Of a stretch of 64,000 nt of DNA, positions 1 through 9,220 are shown in pieces. Both the position numbers and the translations under genes were made by a program. Each line of letters begins with the position of its first letter. Position 1 is the first letter of the stretch. Source of the DNA: PLanc-01 sp035342095 (GTDB lineage: Bacteria; Planctomycetota; Phycisphaerae; Sedimentisphaerales; Anaerobacaceae); contig DAOQWL010000007.1 in the NCBI GenBank assembly GCA_035342095.1, positions 41,298 to 105,297 on the forward strand, in the 5' to 3' direction. Below the pieces are notes generated by a model. That model did not search any database. It was not told the DNA's origin and saw only the letters and a program-made list of their open reading frames with translations.

Positions 1-83
1 GCATGACCAGGCAGTCCGGCCTGCCGGCGGGCGGTCCCATCGGTCCTCCGCGGCAGGGCGGCGCCGGTCTCGGGAGTCGGGCG

Positions 84-1463
84 GTGACCCAGGACGACAG
101 CAAGAGAATTGAGAGAATCCGCGAACGGATCAAGGAGTTCCCGACCGGGCCGGGGGTGTACTTCATGAAGAGCCCCGACGACGTCGTGCTCTACATCGGC
201 AAGGCCAAGTCCCTGCGATCCCGCGTCGGCAGCTACTTCCAGCCCTCCAGCAACCTGGAAGCCTCCCGCGGGCCGCACATCGCGGAGATGGTCAGCCGGG
301 TCCACACGGTCGATTGCATCGAGACCGAGAGCGAGGTCGACGCCATGCTCAAGGAGGCCCGCCTGATCAAGGACATCCGTCCGCCGTACAACATGGACCT
401 GACGGACGACAAGACGTTCCCCTACCTGGAGATCGCGGTCCGCGAGGACTTCCCTGGCGTCTACATCACCCGCAAGCCGCAGGAAAAGGGGACCATTCTG
501 TTCGGCCCGTTCACGAACGTCCGCGATCTTCGCGACGTCCTCGTCGAGCTGCAGAAGATCTTCCGGTTCCGCACGTGCGGCCTGGAGATCGATGCGGATG
601 ACCCGAAGCGGCGATTCTTCCGCCCGTGCCTGTTGCACAGCATCCATCAATGTACGGCTCCCTGTGCGGCCCGGATCGAGAAGGCCGAGTACCGCAGGAC
701 GGTCAAGGACCTCGTCCGCTTCCTGCGGTCGAAGCGATCCGCGGTGCTGCGAGAGATGCACGAGCAGATGACCGCGGCGTCGAAGCACCTGGAATACGAG
801 AAGGCCGCGATGCTCCGCGACCGCATCCGCCTGATCGAGAGCCTGGACCAGCGAGGCACGCCGGACGAGCACGTCCAGCCGGAGGTCTTCGCCGCCGACC
901 CGACGGAAGGGCTCATCAAGCTCCGCGACATCCTCCAGACGCCAGCCCAGGTCCGCATCATCGAGGGGATCGACATCGCCAACATCAGCGGCGCCGAGGC
1001 GGTCGGCTCGCTCGTCAAGTTCATCGACGGCCGGCCCTTCAAGGCCGGCTACCGGCGTTTCCGCATCAGGACCGTCAAGGGCATCGACGACTACGCGATG
1101 ATCGCGGAAGTGGTCCGGCGCCGCTACAAGTACGCCCTGCGCGGCGAGGAGCTCTGGCCCGATCTGATCCTCATCGACGGCGGCTTGGGCCACCTGCACG
1201 CCGCCCAGACCGCCCTTGCGGCCATGATCGACGAGGCGGTCGCGGCGGGGGGGGCAGATCTCCAGAGACCGCACACGAAGATGGCCTCGATTGCCAAACG
1301 CGAGGAGGACATCTACCTCCAGGGCGCCGCGGCGCCCCTGAAGCTGCCCGCCAACTCGCCGGTCCGCAAGCTCCTGCAATATGTCCGCGACGAGGCCCAC
1401 CGTTTTGCCCAGCATTACCATCACCTCCTCCGCACGAAGAAGATGCTGAACGAGAACCCCTGA
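84..1463 (+). CDS. uvrC: UvrC-type excinuclease subunit lacking the C-terminal HhH domain
   Basis: UvrC makes the dual incisions in nucleotide excision repair after UvrAB loads on damage. Numbered from GTG 84: a GIY-YIG domain (GVY at 24-26, YIG at 37-39) with the ETESEVDA helix, four cysteines (165, 182, 190, 194) spaced as in the iron-sulfur site, a UVR helix near 231-257, and an RNase H-like domain with Asp297 (GIDIAN), Asp365 (LIDGG) and His439 (EAHRFA). Both nuclease sites therefore look intact. The protein is about 459 aa and stops just after the catalytic His, whereas family members are usually near 600 aa and end in tandem HhH motifs. GTG 84 has GGGAG seven bases upstream; an in-frame ATG at 3 exists but adds a Gly/Pro-rich leader with no family resemblance. 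It converges with the next gene. Confidence 0.88.
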   Translation: MTQDDSKRIERIRERIKEFPTGPGVYFMKSPDDVVLYIGKAKSLRSRVGSYFQPSSNLEASRGPHIAEMVSRVHTVDCIETESEVDAMLKEARLIKDIRPPYNMDLTDDKTFPYLEIAVREDFPGVYITRKPQEKGTILFGPFTNVRDLRDVLVELQKIFRFRTCGLEIDADDPKRRFFRPCLLHSIHQCTAPCAARIEKAEYRRTVKDLVRFLRSKRSAVLREMHEQMTAASKHLEYEKAAMLRDRIRLIESLDQRGTPDEHVQPEVFAADPTEGLIKLRDILQTPAQVRIIEGIDIANISGAEAVGSLVKFIDGRPFKAGYRRFRIRTVKGIDDYAMIAEVVRRRYKYALRGEELWPDLILIDGGLGHLHAAQTALAAMIDEAVAAGGADLQRPHTKMASIAKREEDIYLQGAAAPLKLPANSPVRKLLQYVRDEAHRFAQHYHHLLRTKKMLNENP

Positions 1464-1491
1464 CCGCTCCGTGGCAGGTCACGGAGTCCGT

Positions 1492-2430
1492 CTACCTGGC
1501 CGCGTTCTTCTCGCAGGACGAGGCGATCAGCTCCCCCGACCGATAGGCGGGGAAGTAGTCGGTCTGGGCGATGCCCCGGGCTCTCACGATTTCGTCGTAC
1601 TGAGCCCGATCGAAGATGCGACCGCAGAGATAGGCGGGTTTGGTCCCGGAGGACCACTGCCGTTTGAATTCGGCCAGGCCGGCCTTCTCGTCGTGGCGAC
1701 TGCCCGCAGGCCCGGCGAAGTCGATCCATCGCACCTTGCCGACGAAGTGCCGAATCGCCGACCAGTACAGCGCGTAGGCCGCGCGCAGCGCGTACCCGGT
1801 CGCGTCCGAGCACGCCAGGTGGCTGTAGGCGACGTCTCCCTGGACGTACCAGGCCATCATTCCGACCGTGTCGCGCCCGCTGACGGCGCGGAACATCACG
1901 AGACCCGGGACCTTCATCTGCGTGAGGAAAGCCTCCGGGGAGAATCGGTGCAGACCGCGGAGGTCGTGTCTGCGAATCAGACAGCCATAGAGTCGGACCC
2001 AGTCGGCGAGGTAGTCGGTCGGATGGGGGCATAGTTCCACGTCGAGCCGGCGCAACGCGGCCCGGGCGTTTCGCTGGGCGCTCTTGCTGACCGTCTGCTC
2101 GATGGGGCACTGCGTATCGAGCACGTAGTGCTGCTTGAAGACGATCATGCGATCGGGGAAACACTCGCGAAGTTGCGCTTCCGTGTAGTCTCCAAAGGGA
2201 TCGGCTACGAGGCAGACGGACACGAGATCCGAGGCCAGCGCGTCCAGATCGCCTTTCAACGCCGACCAGTCCCGGCACGCAGACAGCGGGTAGCACCCCA
2301 TGGCGTCCCGACAAGTCGAGCCGGGAATCGCTCGTTCGAGGAGCCAGACGCCGCTGCGCGGCAGCTCGCGGGGCAGGCCGTAGGCCGCCAGCGACTTGGC
2401 GTAGTCAGGATGGAGATAACCGGTCAGCAT
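1492..2430 (-). CDS. GNAT/FemAB-like acetyltransferase family protein
   Basis: A 312-residue soluble protein resembling the GNAT-fold domain of FemAB/BioF2-like acyltransferases. The diagnostic part is the C-terminal half, which runs through VGMMAWYVQGDVAYSHLACS, a hydrophobic helix, RWIDFAGPAG and AGLAEFKRQWSSGTKPAY. The last motif is the conserved 'G..eFK..wg....p' signature where substrate and CoA are usually gripped. The N-terminal third has no motif I can name. No signal peptide or membrane segment is visible. It converges on uvrC with only 28 bases between stops, and its 5' end faces recQ across about 285 bases. The substrate cannot be inferred from sequence; amino-acid or sugar acylation are the usual jobs of the fold. 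Confidence 0.6.
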   Translation of the reverse strand: MLTGYLHPDYAKSLAAYGLPRELPRSGVWLLERAIPGSTCRDAMGCYPLSACRDWSALKGDLDALASDLVSVCLVADPFGDYTEAQLRECFPDRMIVFKQHYVLDTQCPIEQTVSKSAQRNARAALRRLDVELCPHPTDYLADWVRLYGCLIRRHDLRGLHRFSPEAFLTQMKVPGLVMFRAVSGRDTVGMMAWYVQGDVAYSHLACSDATGYALRAAYALYWSAIRHFVGKVRWIDFAGPAGSRHDEKAGLAEFKRQWSSGTKPAYLCGRIFDRAQYDEIVRARGIAQTDYFPAYRSGELIASSCEKNAAR

Positions 2431-2652
2431 AGGATCTCAGTACATATTTCGGCTGCGGAGGGGTGAGGCATTACGCGCCTGCCTGTCTTCCCCGCATGGA
2501 CACAGGTACAAACCGGATCGGGCGACAGCATGGGCGTGCGTCGGCGACTCGCAACGTGCCCTTTCTTGGAGAGTTGTCCGATAATCACGCAGGAGCATAG
2601 ACCTGTTTTCCGATCGGAACACCATGATTGGCTTTCTGTACGACAAGAGGTC

Positions 2653-2681
2653 TGTCCTGTCAAGGCGGCGGCCTGTATAAT
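2653..2681 (+). promoter_or_regulatory. Candidate promoter for recQ
   Basis: A perfect TATAAT lies at 2676-2681. A -35 at 17-bp spacing (2653-2658) is poor. The -10 overlaps the in-frame ATG at 2680, which argues that translation of recQ starts further downstream. Confidence 0.4.
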
Positions 2682-2715
2682 GGGCAGCCTTGGAGACCAT
2701 AGGAGACCACGGCAT

Positions 2716-4542
2716 TTGACCGAGCCGCTCGCAACAGCATTGGAGAAGTACTGGGGATACCGGGAGTTCCGGCCCCTGCAGAAGGAGGCCATGGACTGCC
2801 TCTGCGCCGGTCGGGATGTCGTCGTCGTGCTCCCCACCGGCGGCGGCAAGTCGCTGTGCTTCCAGGTCCCTGCGGTTACGTCCGACGGGCTGGCGATCGT
2901 GGTATCGCCCTTGATCTCGCTGATGAAGGATCAGGTGGACGCGCTGGCCGAGTGCGGCGTGCCCGCGGCGAGGATCGACAGCTCGCTGACGCCGGAAGAG
3001 CGGGACAACGCCCTGACGCGGGTTCGCAGGCACCAGCTCAAGCTGCTGTACGTCTCGCCCGAGCGGCTGGTCTCCGAGTCGTTCAGCAGGTTCCTCCAGA
3101 CGCTCCCGCTGTCCTTCATCGCCATCGACGAGGCCCACTGCATCAGCATGTGGGGCCACGATTTCCGACCCGAGTACCGCCAGCTCGGCTCGCTGCGGAA
3201 GATCTTCCCCAAGGCGACCATCGGCGCCTACACCGCGACCGCGACCGAGCAGGTCCGGCGTGACATCGCGGAACAACTGTCTCTCAAGGACCCCGCCATG
3301 CTGGTCGGCTCGTTCGACCGGCCCAATCTCATCTACAAGGTCCGCCCGCGGAGCCGGATCGTCAAGCAGGTCTGCGAGGTCCTCGACCGGCATCGCAGCG
3401 AGTCCGGCATCGTCTACTGCATCCGGCGGCTCGACGTCAACGAGATGGCCGTGGCTCTCACCCAGAAGGGATTCCGCGTAGCGCCCTATCACGCGGGCAT
3501 GACGGACCAGGCCCGCAAGAAGAACCAGGACGATTTCGTCGCGGAGCGGGTCGATACCATTGTGGCGACCATCGCCTTCGGCATGGGGATCGACAAGTCG
3601 AACGTCCGCTACGTGGTCCACGCCGGCATGCCCAAGTCGATCGAGCACTACCAGCAGGAAAGCGGCCGCGCCGGGCGGGACGGTCTCGAGGCCGAGTGCT
3701 GTTTGTTCTACTCCCCCGGCGACTACGGCACCTGGAAGAGCCTGATGCGAGACATGGACCCGCAGGCCTTGAAGGTCGCCCTGGCCAAGCTCAGCCGGAT
3801 GTACAGCTACTGCACGGAGGGTCTCTGCCGCCGCAAGGCCATTCTCGGCTACTTCGGGCAATCGCTCGCCAAGAGCGACTGCGGCGCGTGCGACATCTGC
3901 CTGGAAGACGTGGACTCGATCGAAGACGCACTCGTGACAGCCCAGAAAGTCCTGTCCTGCGTTCTGCGTCTGGACCAGCGTTTCGGCGGGGCCTACACCG
4001 CCCAGGTTCTGACGGGCTCGCGCGATCAGCGGGTCTTGGACAATAGACATAACACTCTCAGCACCTACGGCCTGCTGGCCGATTGCGACACGCGGGCCGT
4101 CCACGATTGGATCGAGCAGTTGGTCGGGCAGGGCTTCCTGGAGAAGACCGGCGAGTACAACGTGCTCGTCGTTACCCCGGAAGGCCGGCGAGTCCTGCGC
4201 GGCGAGGTGGTCCCGCGACTCTTGCGCCCGACGCAGAAACCCGAGCGCAAGGCCAAGGTGGCCACCGACGCCTGGCAGGACGTTGACCGGAGCCTGTTCG
4301 ACGCGCTCCGCGAGGTCCGCGCGAAACTGGCCCGCGAGCGGGGAGTCCCGGCCTTCGTCATCTTCGGCGACGCCGCCCTGCGGGACATGGCCCGACGTCG
4401 GCCCTCGACCCTGGATCGATTCCTCGAAGTCAAAGGCGTCGGTCAGACGAAAACCAAGCAGTACGGGCGGATCATGGTCGAGCGAATCCGCGCCTACTGC
4501 GTCGAGCACGCAGTCGAAATGGACCTGACGGTCGTGGACTGA
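2716..4542 (+). CDS. recQ: ATP-dependent DNA helicase RecQ
   Basis: A 3'-5' DNA helicase acting in recombination and fork repair. From TTG 2716 the protein is about 608 aa, the usual RecQ length. The helicase core has the Q-motif region (YREFRPLQ), Walker A TGGGKS with Lys45, the DEAH box followed by CISMWGHDFRPEY (the RecQ aromatic-rich loop), and the second RecA domain ending in QESGRAGRDG. Zn-binding cysteines follow (LCRRKAI, then DCGACDIC), then an RQC winged helix and a C-terminal HRDC domain (RSLFDALREVRAKLARERGV). TTG 2716 is preferred because AGGAG lies ten bases upstream and the TATAAT box covers the ATG at 2680; ATGs at 2530 and 2680 are in frame but add unconserved sequence. It stands alone, followed by a converging gene. 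Confidence 0.95.
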   Translation: MTEPLATALEKYWGYREFRPLQKEAMDCLCAGRDVVVVLPTGGGKSLCFQVPAVTSDGLAIVVSPLISLMKDQVDALAECGVPAARIDSSLTPEERDNALTRVRRHQLKLLYVSPERLVSESFSRFLQTLPLSFIAIDEAHCISMWGHDFRPEYRQLGSLRKIFPKATIGAYTATATEQVRRDIAEQLSLKDPAMLVGSFDRPNLIYKVRPRSRIVKQVCEVLDRHRSESGIVYCIRRLDVNEMAVALTQKGFRVAPYHAGMTDQARKKNQDDFVAERVDTIVATIAFGMGIDKSNVRYVVHAGMPKSIEHYQQESGRAGRDGLEAECCLFYSPGDYGTWKSLMRDMDPQALKVALAKLSRMYSYCTEGLCRRKAILGYFGQSLAKSDCGACDICLEDVDSIEDALVTAQKVLSCVLRLDQRFGGAYTAQVLTGSRDQRVLDNRHNTLSTYGLLADCDTRAVHDWIEQLVGQGFLEKTGEYNVLVVTPEGRRVLRGEVVPRLLRPTQKPERKAKVATDAWQDVDRSLFDALREVRAKLARERGVPAFVIFGDAALRDMARRRPSTLDRFLEVKGVGQTKTKQYGRIMVERIRAYCVEHAVEMDLTVVD

Positions 4543-4598
4543 GAACGCCGTGGAAGTCCACAATCAACAATCTCAAATCACAAATCAGAAATCGAGCG

Positions 4599-5792
4599 TC
4601 ACCGCTCATTGCCCCAGAGCTGGTCGTTGCTGCCGTGGGCCTTCCGCCAGGCGTCTCGCCACCTGTGGACGTCGGTCACGCCGATGAACGACTTGGGCTT
4701 GCGAGCCTCCTTGTTCGGAATCGGAGCCAGCTTCGTCAGCGGTGGAGCCTGATACCAGTACGCGACGCTTGCGAGATCCAGCGTCAGGCAGTTGTTGTGA
4801 CCGTGCTCGATCGTGACCTTCAGCGACTTGTCGAAGTAGACCGGGTCCGCGATGTGGAAGCGGTACACGTGGGTCCTCCCGAGCCAGCCCAGGTCGTCGT
4901 TGACGCGACCGTAGCCGAAGTACGGGTGGCTGTACAGCGTCTTCGGGCACCACGACGTGTTGAAGTAGTCCTCGGTGCCGGTCCCGTGCAGGGTGGGCGT
5001 CTGGGCGCCGTCGATGAAGATCATGTCGTCGCCCTCGCCGTACCACATGGGCGAAGGGCTGTGGACGTAGTAGTTGACCCCGACGTAATGGCCCTTGCCC
5101 TTGATGTCCGCGAAGACGTAGTTGTCCTTGCCCGTGGTGTTCTTGCCCTCGGGCCCCAGGGTGCCCCATTCGTTCTCGCCGTCGGGGAGGGCCTCGGTCA
5201 GCTCGTGGTTGTACCACGCACAGAAGCGCCCCATATCCTCCGGCAGCTTCTCGACCTCGACGTAGTCGATGAAGTAATAGAAGGCGCTGATCTCCCTCCC
5301 GGCCTGGTTCTCGATCTCGATCCTCGCGCCGTTGGCGAACGGCATGGCGAAGTACGAGACCATCGCCCGACCCTCGACCGGGCCGACCGCCAGGGGCAGA
5401 CTCACGAAGGGATAGCTCTCGTTCCAGCCCTGCCCGAAGAACGGGCCGATGGGCGACTCGACGGACGGAAAGCTGTTCCCGTCCCAGTACATGCGAAGGA
5501 TGATGTCGTTCCGACTCAGCGTCTCCGGCGTCGGCGCGATGGTGATCCAGATGTGGTTGATGATGCCGGCGCCCTGGACGTTGAACAGCTCGCGGGTCTC
5601 GCCGTCCTTGATGTGCTCGAAGCGGTCGTTGTTGCCGCCGGAGCGGTCGTAGCTGCTGACGCGCTGGGTCTTGACGCCCGAGCGGATGCGGGCCAAACCG
5701 GCCAGATCATCCGGCCCGGCCGCCAGGCTCGCGCTGCACAGCAGACAGACCGACATGAGACCCGACGTTAGAATCGATGGGAAGCTCCTCAT
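4599..5792 (-). CDS. Secreted DUF2961 / GH172-type glycosidase
   Basis: A 397-residue exported protein of the DUF2961 family, since recognised as glycoside hydrolase family GH172 (difructose-anhydride and arabinofuranoside-type activities in characterised members). A signal peptide occupies residues 1-24 (hydrophobic core then SLAAG). Family hallmarks are GAGIINHIWITI near 75-86, RMYWDG, a beta-jelly-roll core, and GTGTEDYFNTSW near 265, where conserved acidic residues lie. A strong AAAGGAGG precedes the ATG. It is monocistronic and converges with recQ. The family assignment is firm; the actual glycan is not deducible. Confidence 0.85.
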   Translation of the reverse strand: MRSFPSILTSGLMSVCLLCSASLAAGPDDLAGLARIRSGVKTQRVSSYDRSGGNNDRFEHIKDGETRELFNVQGAGIINHIWITIAPTPETLSRNDIILRMYWDGNSFPSVESPIGPFFGQGWNESYPFVSLPLAVGPVEGRAMVSYFAMPFANGARIEIENQAGREISAFYYFIDYVEVEKLPEDMGRFCAWYNHELTEALPDGENEWGTLGPEGKNTTGKDNYVFADIKGKGHYVGVNYYVHSPSPMWYGEGDDMIFIDGAQTPTLHGTGTEDYFNTSWCPKTLYSHPYFGYGRVNDDLGWLGRTHVYRFHIADPVYFDKSLKVTIEHGHNNCLTLDLASVAYWYQAPPLTKLAPIPNKEARKPKSFIGVTDVHRWRDAWRKAHGSNDQLWGNER

Positions 5793-5894
5793 GGCAATAC
5801 CTCCTTTGGACCAACCTTTCCTTCGTCACGACGCCGCGACGTTCCCCGGCGTCCCCGGCCCACGATCATAGCGACCCGCGCCGGCCCCGGCCAG

Positions 5895-6839
5895 TCAATT
5901 CCCCGACCCCCCACCTCCCGGGATTGGGTTCGTTTCGCACGATCGATCGGGAAGCGTTTCGCAGGCAGACCGCGTCGCTCGTCTCTCGTCGTTCGTAGTG
6001 ACGCCGGAAGGCGTTATCGTAGCACGGGCATCTTGCCCGTGAATAGCGTGGGCGTCCCGCCCATGACTCTGACCTACGGGCACAGCCTGCCCTGGGAGCG
6101 AAGCCGAAGGGATGCCCATGCCATGAGCAACGCCTGTGGGCGGTTTTGAGTTCTCAAACGCGGACCTCCGTGTTCGGGACTCCGCTGCCACATCTGCGTC
6201 AAACGAAGCCAATTCCGCCCGTGCTGGGGGCTCCTGCCCCGCCGGGAGGTCGCCCTCTGAACTCGGGGTTCCTGCCGGCGCGGCTGCCGCCGTGCTTGCC
6301 TGACGCGATTCCTGCTCCCTGCGGAGTTCGGCCATCGTCCGGTACAGGCTGCTCTCGATCCGGCGCTCGTACATCAGGAGTCGGTCGAGGACCCGCGCCC
6401 CGGCGAAGTCCTCGACGACCACTTTGCCCAGCGAGGCAGTCTCGTCCACCACGCCGGCGATGCTCCGATCCCAGTCACTTCCTTTGATCTGCTTCCACTC
6501 TTCGAGCCGGGCCTCCAGCAGATCCGTCGGCTCCCCCTCGTCCAGGGCCGCGAAGGCAGCATTCTGGAGCCGCTCGGCCCGTCGAAGCCGCCAGGAGAGC
6601 CCGACGACCCGCTCGGCCAGCATCGCTTCCACCGCTCCGGCCGGGCTCAGCTCCTGGAGCATTTCCTCCCGGTACAGCGCAAACTCCTGAGGGTCTTCCC
6701 CCTGGATGACCGCCTCCCGCGCCAGCAGTCCATGCTTGATGGCATTCTGGGAGGCCCGTTCCTTGCCTTCCGGCGTACGCGGACCCGTCGACTTCTGGGC
6801 ATTCGAACGATTCGCCTGGATCTGTGCAACGCTTGCCAT
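5895..6839 (-). CDS. Planctomycete conserved hypothetical with repeat-derived C-terminus
   Basis: I recognise this only as a hypothetical type common in planctomycetes. The N-terminus (ANRSNAQKSTGPRTPEGKER, then ASQNAIKHGLLA) is its conserved hallmark and is followed by a helical region to about residue 190. No enzymatic motif is visible. From about residue 230 the sequence turns into low-complexity residues (SHGRDAHAIHGQDARATI, CETNPIPGGG) that translate dispersed repeats, including repeat A at 5991-6064, so the tail is probably repeat readthrough. ATG 6839 is chosen because GGAGGG lies six bases upstream; an upstream in-frame start at 6926 would lie upstream of the -10 box. A good promoter precedes it. 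Confidence 0.65.
   Translation of the reverse strand: MASVAQIQANRSNAQKSTGPRTPEGKERASQNAIKHGLLAREAVIQGEDPQEFALYREEMLQELSPAGAVEAMLAERVVGLSWRLRRAERLQNAAFAALDEGEPTDLLEARLEEWKQIKGSDWDRSIAGVVDETASLGKVVVEDFAGARVLDRLLMYERRIESSLYRTMAELRREQESRQASTAAAAPAGTPSSEGDLPAGQEPPARAELASFDADVAAESRTRRSAFENSKPPTGVAHGMGIPSASLPGQAVPVGQSHGRDAHAIHGQDARATITPSGVTTNDERRATRSACETLPDRSCETNPIPGGGGSGN
5991..6064 (+). repeat. Dispersed repeat A, copy 1 (triple hairpin)
   Basis: Begins with GTTCGTAGTGACGCC, shared with copies at 49784-49847 and 60591-60654. Three consecutive hairpins are visible: ACGCC/GGCGT (6001-6014), CACGGGCA/TGCCCGTG (6023-6041) and TGGGCG/CGCCCA (6049-6063). It lies inside the 3' end of the hypothetical gene on the opposite strand. 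Confidence 0.75.
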
Positions 6840-6908
6840 ACTGAGCCCTCCGAATTGACGATTGTCGATTTGCGATTCGTGGCCCCCAATGGGGCGACAC
6901 TCATGTAG

Positions 6909-6936
6909 ATTATACCATAGCCGCAAGCGGTTTCAA
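6909..6936 (-). promoter_or_regulatory. Promoter of the hypothetical gene at 5895-6839
   Basis: On the minus strand TTGAAA (6936-6931) is followed after 16 bases by a perfect TATAAT (6914-6909), about 70 bases upstream of ATG 6839. The rest of the 340-base gap 6840-7179 holds short AT-rich stretches (GATTGTCGATTTGCGATT) like those dispersed elsewhere in the window, and no gene that I can support. Confidence 0.6.
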
Positions 6937-7179
6937 CAAAAATACAACAAACTGCGTTGATATTTGCCGCACCCTAAGCCCTGCTCCCGCCGGGACTAAT
7001 GAAACGCTGCCAGAGGATCTTCACCCCAGACACGCCTTTGTGGGACAGGTGGATGCGTAGGTGCGGGCTGCGGACACGTGCAACTCAGCCGTTTTTCCTT
7101 GCCACTCCCGGTCCTCCCCGCCACAATAGTGGGGTAGTGCGTGTTGAGATCCAGGATTGAAGTGGCAGGGAGAACCAGC

Positions 7180-8967
7180 ATGAGACATAGCTTCGTTCTG
7201 TCGGTGGTGGCGTTCATCGTGTGGGTCGGGACGGTCGCGGAGATACAGCCCGCTGTCCGGGCGGAAGAACTGGCGTCTCCGACCCGTGATCGCGACCTCA
7301 TCGTCTTCGTCGCCAAAGAGAAGCCGGACCTGTATCGGCTCATCGGCCAGGAGGTGGCGCCCTACGGGACCGCGAAGTTCTCCAATCCCAAGGCGATCGT
7401 GGCCGACCCGGGATCTCAGTGTTTTTACGTCTTTGACGAGCCGCCGCGACTAGATCAGATGCGCAAGATCTGGCGCATCGATGGGCAGGGGAATGCCACG
7501 CTTGCCTTTCAGGGACACCTGACCACCCATGGCGGCCCATTCGATTGCCCCGTCGGGCTGGGACTCGATGAAACCGGCAGACTGCTCGTGGCGGACGCTA
7601 TCACAGGACTCTGGCGGCTCGAGGGCGCCGGCCGGCTCCAGCGGCTCGTGGACGGCAAGGACAAGCCACTCTACCGGATCACCGCAGCGACCGCCACGCG
7701 CGAGTACGGCCTGATCGTCGGCACCAGCTACCTGTATGAGATCACAGGCGGCCAGATGCTGAACCTGCCGAAACGCATGGTTGGCAACTCCGAATTCGAG
7801 GGCACGTGGGACCCCACGCCGTCCTACAGCCCCATGTCCCAGACTTCGTGGGGCATGGACCTTCCCACCATCAATCTCAAGAATACGGGAGTGGGGAACT
7901 CCACGGGCCGCCAGGTTCCCATTCGAATCTGGAGGAATCAGGGCGGATTGTATCGTGTCGATCCCCGGCGTGCGCCGGCCGGCGTGGACGGTCTGCTCGT
8001 CAACCGCCGGCCCGACGGCGAGGAGTACGACACCTACTGGCGGACGCTCAGGCAGGTCTTCGTCGATGCCGCGGGCCGCGTGGTGCTCGTCGACGCCGGC
8101 AGCGCCCGGCAACGCACCGAACTGTCCTATACCGGCGGACGTCCCACCGACCACCCGCAGACCCGAACGAGCACCTCGGCCATCAACGGCAGCGTCTTCC
8201 TGCTGTACCCCGACGGCCGGTTCGAGGACTTGACCTTCAAGACGCCGGACCAGAGTTCCGGACCGATGCGCCGTCCCGTCGGCGCCGCCCAGTGGTCCGA
8301 CGACACCTACATCGTCGCCGATCCCGAACTGTATGTGCAGGGGATCAACGGCACCGGAGGCCTGCTCCTGCTGAAACTCGACGGCTCCCGCGAGGCGCGC
8401 TGGCCCTTCGGATACCGCCTCAAACCCATGGGCGTAGCGATCCTGCGAGGCGCCGGTGCGCCGGCCGACACGAAACCCGCGATTCCCCTGCAGATTGCGG
8501 ACCTCGTGGGCGTCCTGACGGCCGGACCGATCACGCGGATCGAGAGCGTCTCGCTCGAACGCAAGCCCCAGCCCACGGGCGGTGGCCTGCTCCCCCCGAT
8601 CATCATCAACTGGGACAAGCAACCGGCGGCGCAAGCGGAACAGAAGCTCCGAGCCTTCGTCGAAGCAGCGCGGTGGGCGGTCGCAGAAGACGGGACGGTG
8701 CGATTCGTCGGGCAGGGCGTAGACCCACGCGAGGAAGGCAATCCCTGGGTCATGCAGGGCCTAATCACCGTGCACGGGCAGATGGTCAACGCCTCGGTGA
8801 GCTACCAGCACAAGAACCTGTATGACATCCAGATCGGATCGCTCGATGCGCGCTGGCGCCGCACCGGACCCGACACGGTGACGATGAACGCGACAATGAA
8901 CGTCTTCACCACGACGGAGCGCCTCAAAGCCACCTTCGAGCAGACGATGCCGTTGCAGAAGAAATGA
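7180..8967 (+). CDS. Secreted NHL/SMP-30-like beta-propeller protein
   Basis: A 595-residue exported protein. Residues 1-28 form a signal peptide (MRHSFVLSVVAFIVWVG, cleavage near VRAEE). The body has recurring blade-like units such as SNPKAIVADPGSQCFYVFD, PVGLGLDETGRLLVADA, YGLIVGTSYLYEITGG and VFVDAAGRVVLVDAGS, which fits an NHL/SMP-30 type six-bladed propeller. The last 130 residues are a separate beta-rich part of unknown fold. No catalytic residues can be assigned. ATG 7180 is preferred to an in-frame upstream start at 7141 because AGGGAG precedes it and it opens directly on the signal peptide. Neighbours are other secreted glycan-related proteins, so a carbohydrate or surface role is likely but unproven. 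Confidence 0.6.
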   Translation: MRHSFVLSVVAFIVWVGTVAEIQPAVRAEELASPTRDRDLIVFVAKEKPDLYRLIGQEVAPYGTAKFSNPKAIVADPGSQCFYVFDEPPRLDQMRKIWRIDGQGNATLAFQGHLTTHGGPFDCPVGLGLDETGRLLVADAITGLWRLEGAGRLQRLVDGKDKPLYRITAATATREYGLIVGTSYLYEITGGQMLNLPKRMVGNSEFEGTWDPTPSYSPMSQTSWGMDLPTINLKNTGVGNSTGRQVPIRIWRNQGGLYRVDPRRAPAGVDGLLVNRRPDGEEYDTYWRTLRQVFVDAAGRVVLVDAGSARQRTELSYTGGRPTDHPQTRTSTSAINGSVFLLYPDGRFEDLTFKTPDQSSGPMRRPVGAAQWSDDTYIVADPELYVQGINGTGGLLLLKLDGSREARWPFGYRLKPMGVAILRGAGAPADTKPAIPLQIADLVGVLTAGPITRIESVSLERKPQPTGGGLLPPIIINWDKQPAAQAEQKLRAFVEAARWAVAEDGTVRFVGQGVDPREEGNPWVMQGLITVHGQMVNASVSYQHKNLYDIQIGSLDARWRRTGPDTVTMNATMNVFTTTERLKATFEQTMPLQKK

Positions 8968-9220
8968 CAATCTGGGGACAGCATGCTCGGGAACTTCGAG
9001 GGGAGACCCCGGCGGGCGACAGCGTTTCGGTCATTTGGGCTTCGCATTTCGAATTTGTTTCGGATTTCGGATTTCGATATTCGTGCTTGCCTCCCAGGGG
9101 GGCGTCTCGTTGATGGGACCTGGCTCTTGACTGATTGCGGGCTGGCGGCCATGATTGTCGATTGTCGCTGTTACGTTCGATTGTGTGCCGTTCCGGAGGT
9201 GTCCGTAGGAGGTGTCTGTC

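Noticed and set aside
2437..4563. A 708-codon open frame antisense to recQ
   Set aside because: It is a mirror of a high-GC coding gene. Its translation is Asp/Val/Leu/Arg-biased with no recognisable domain, and recQ is unambiguous.
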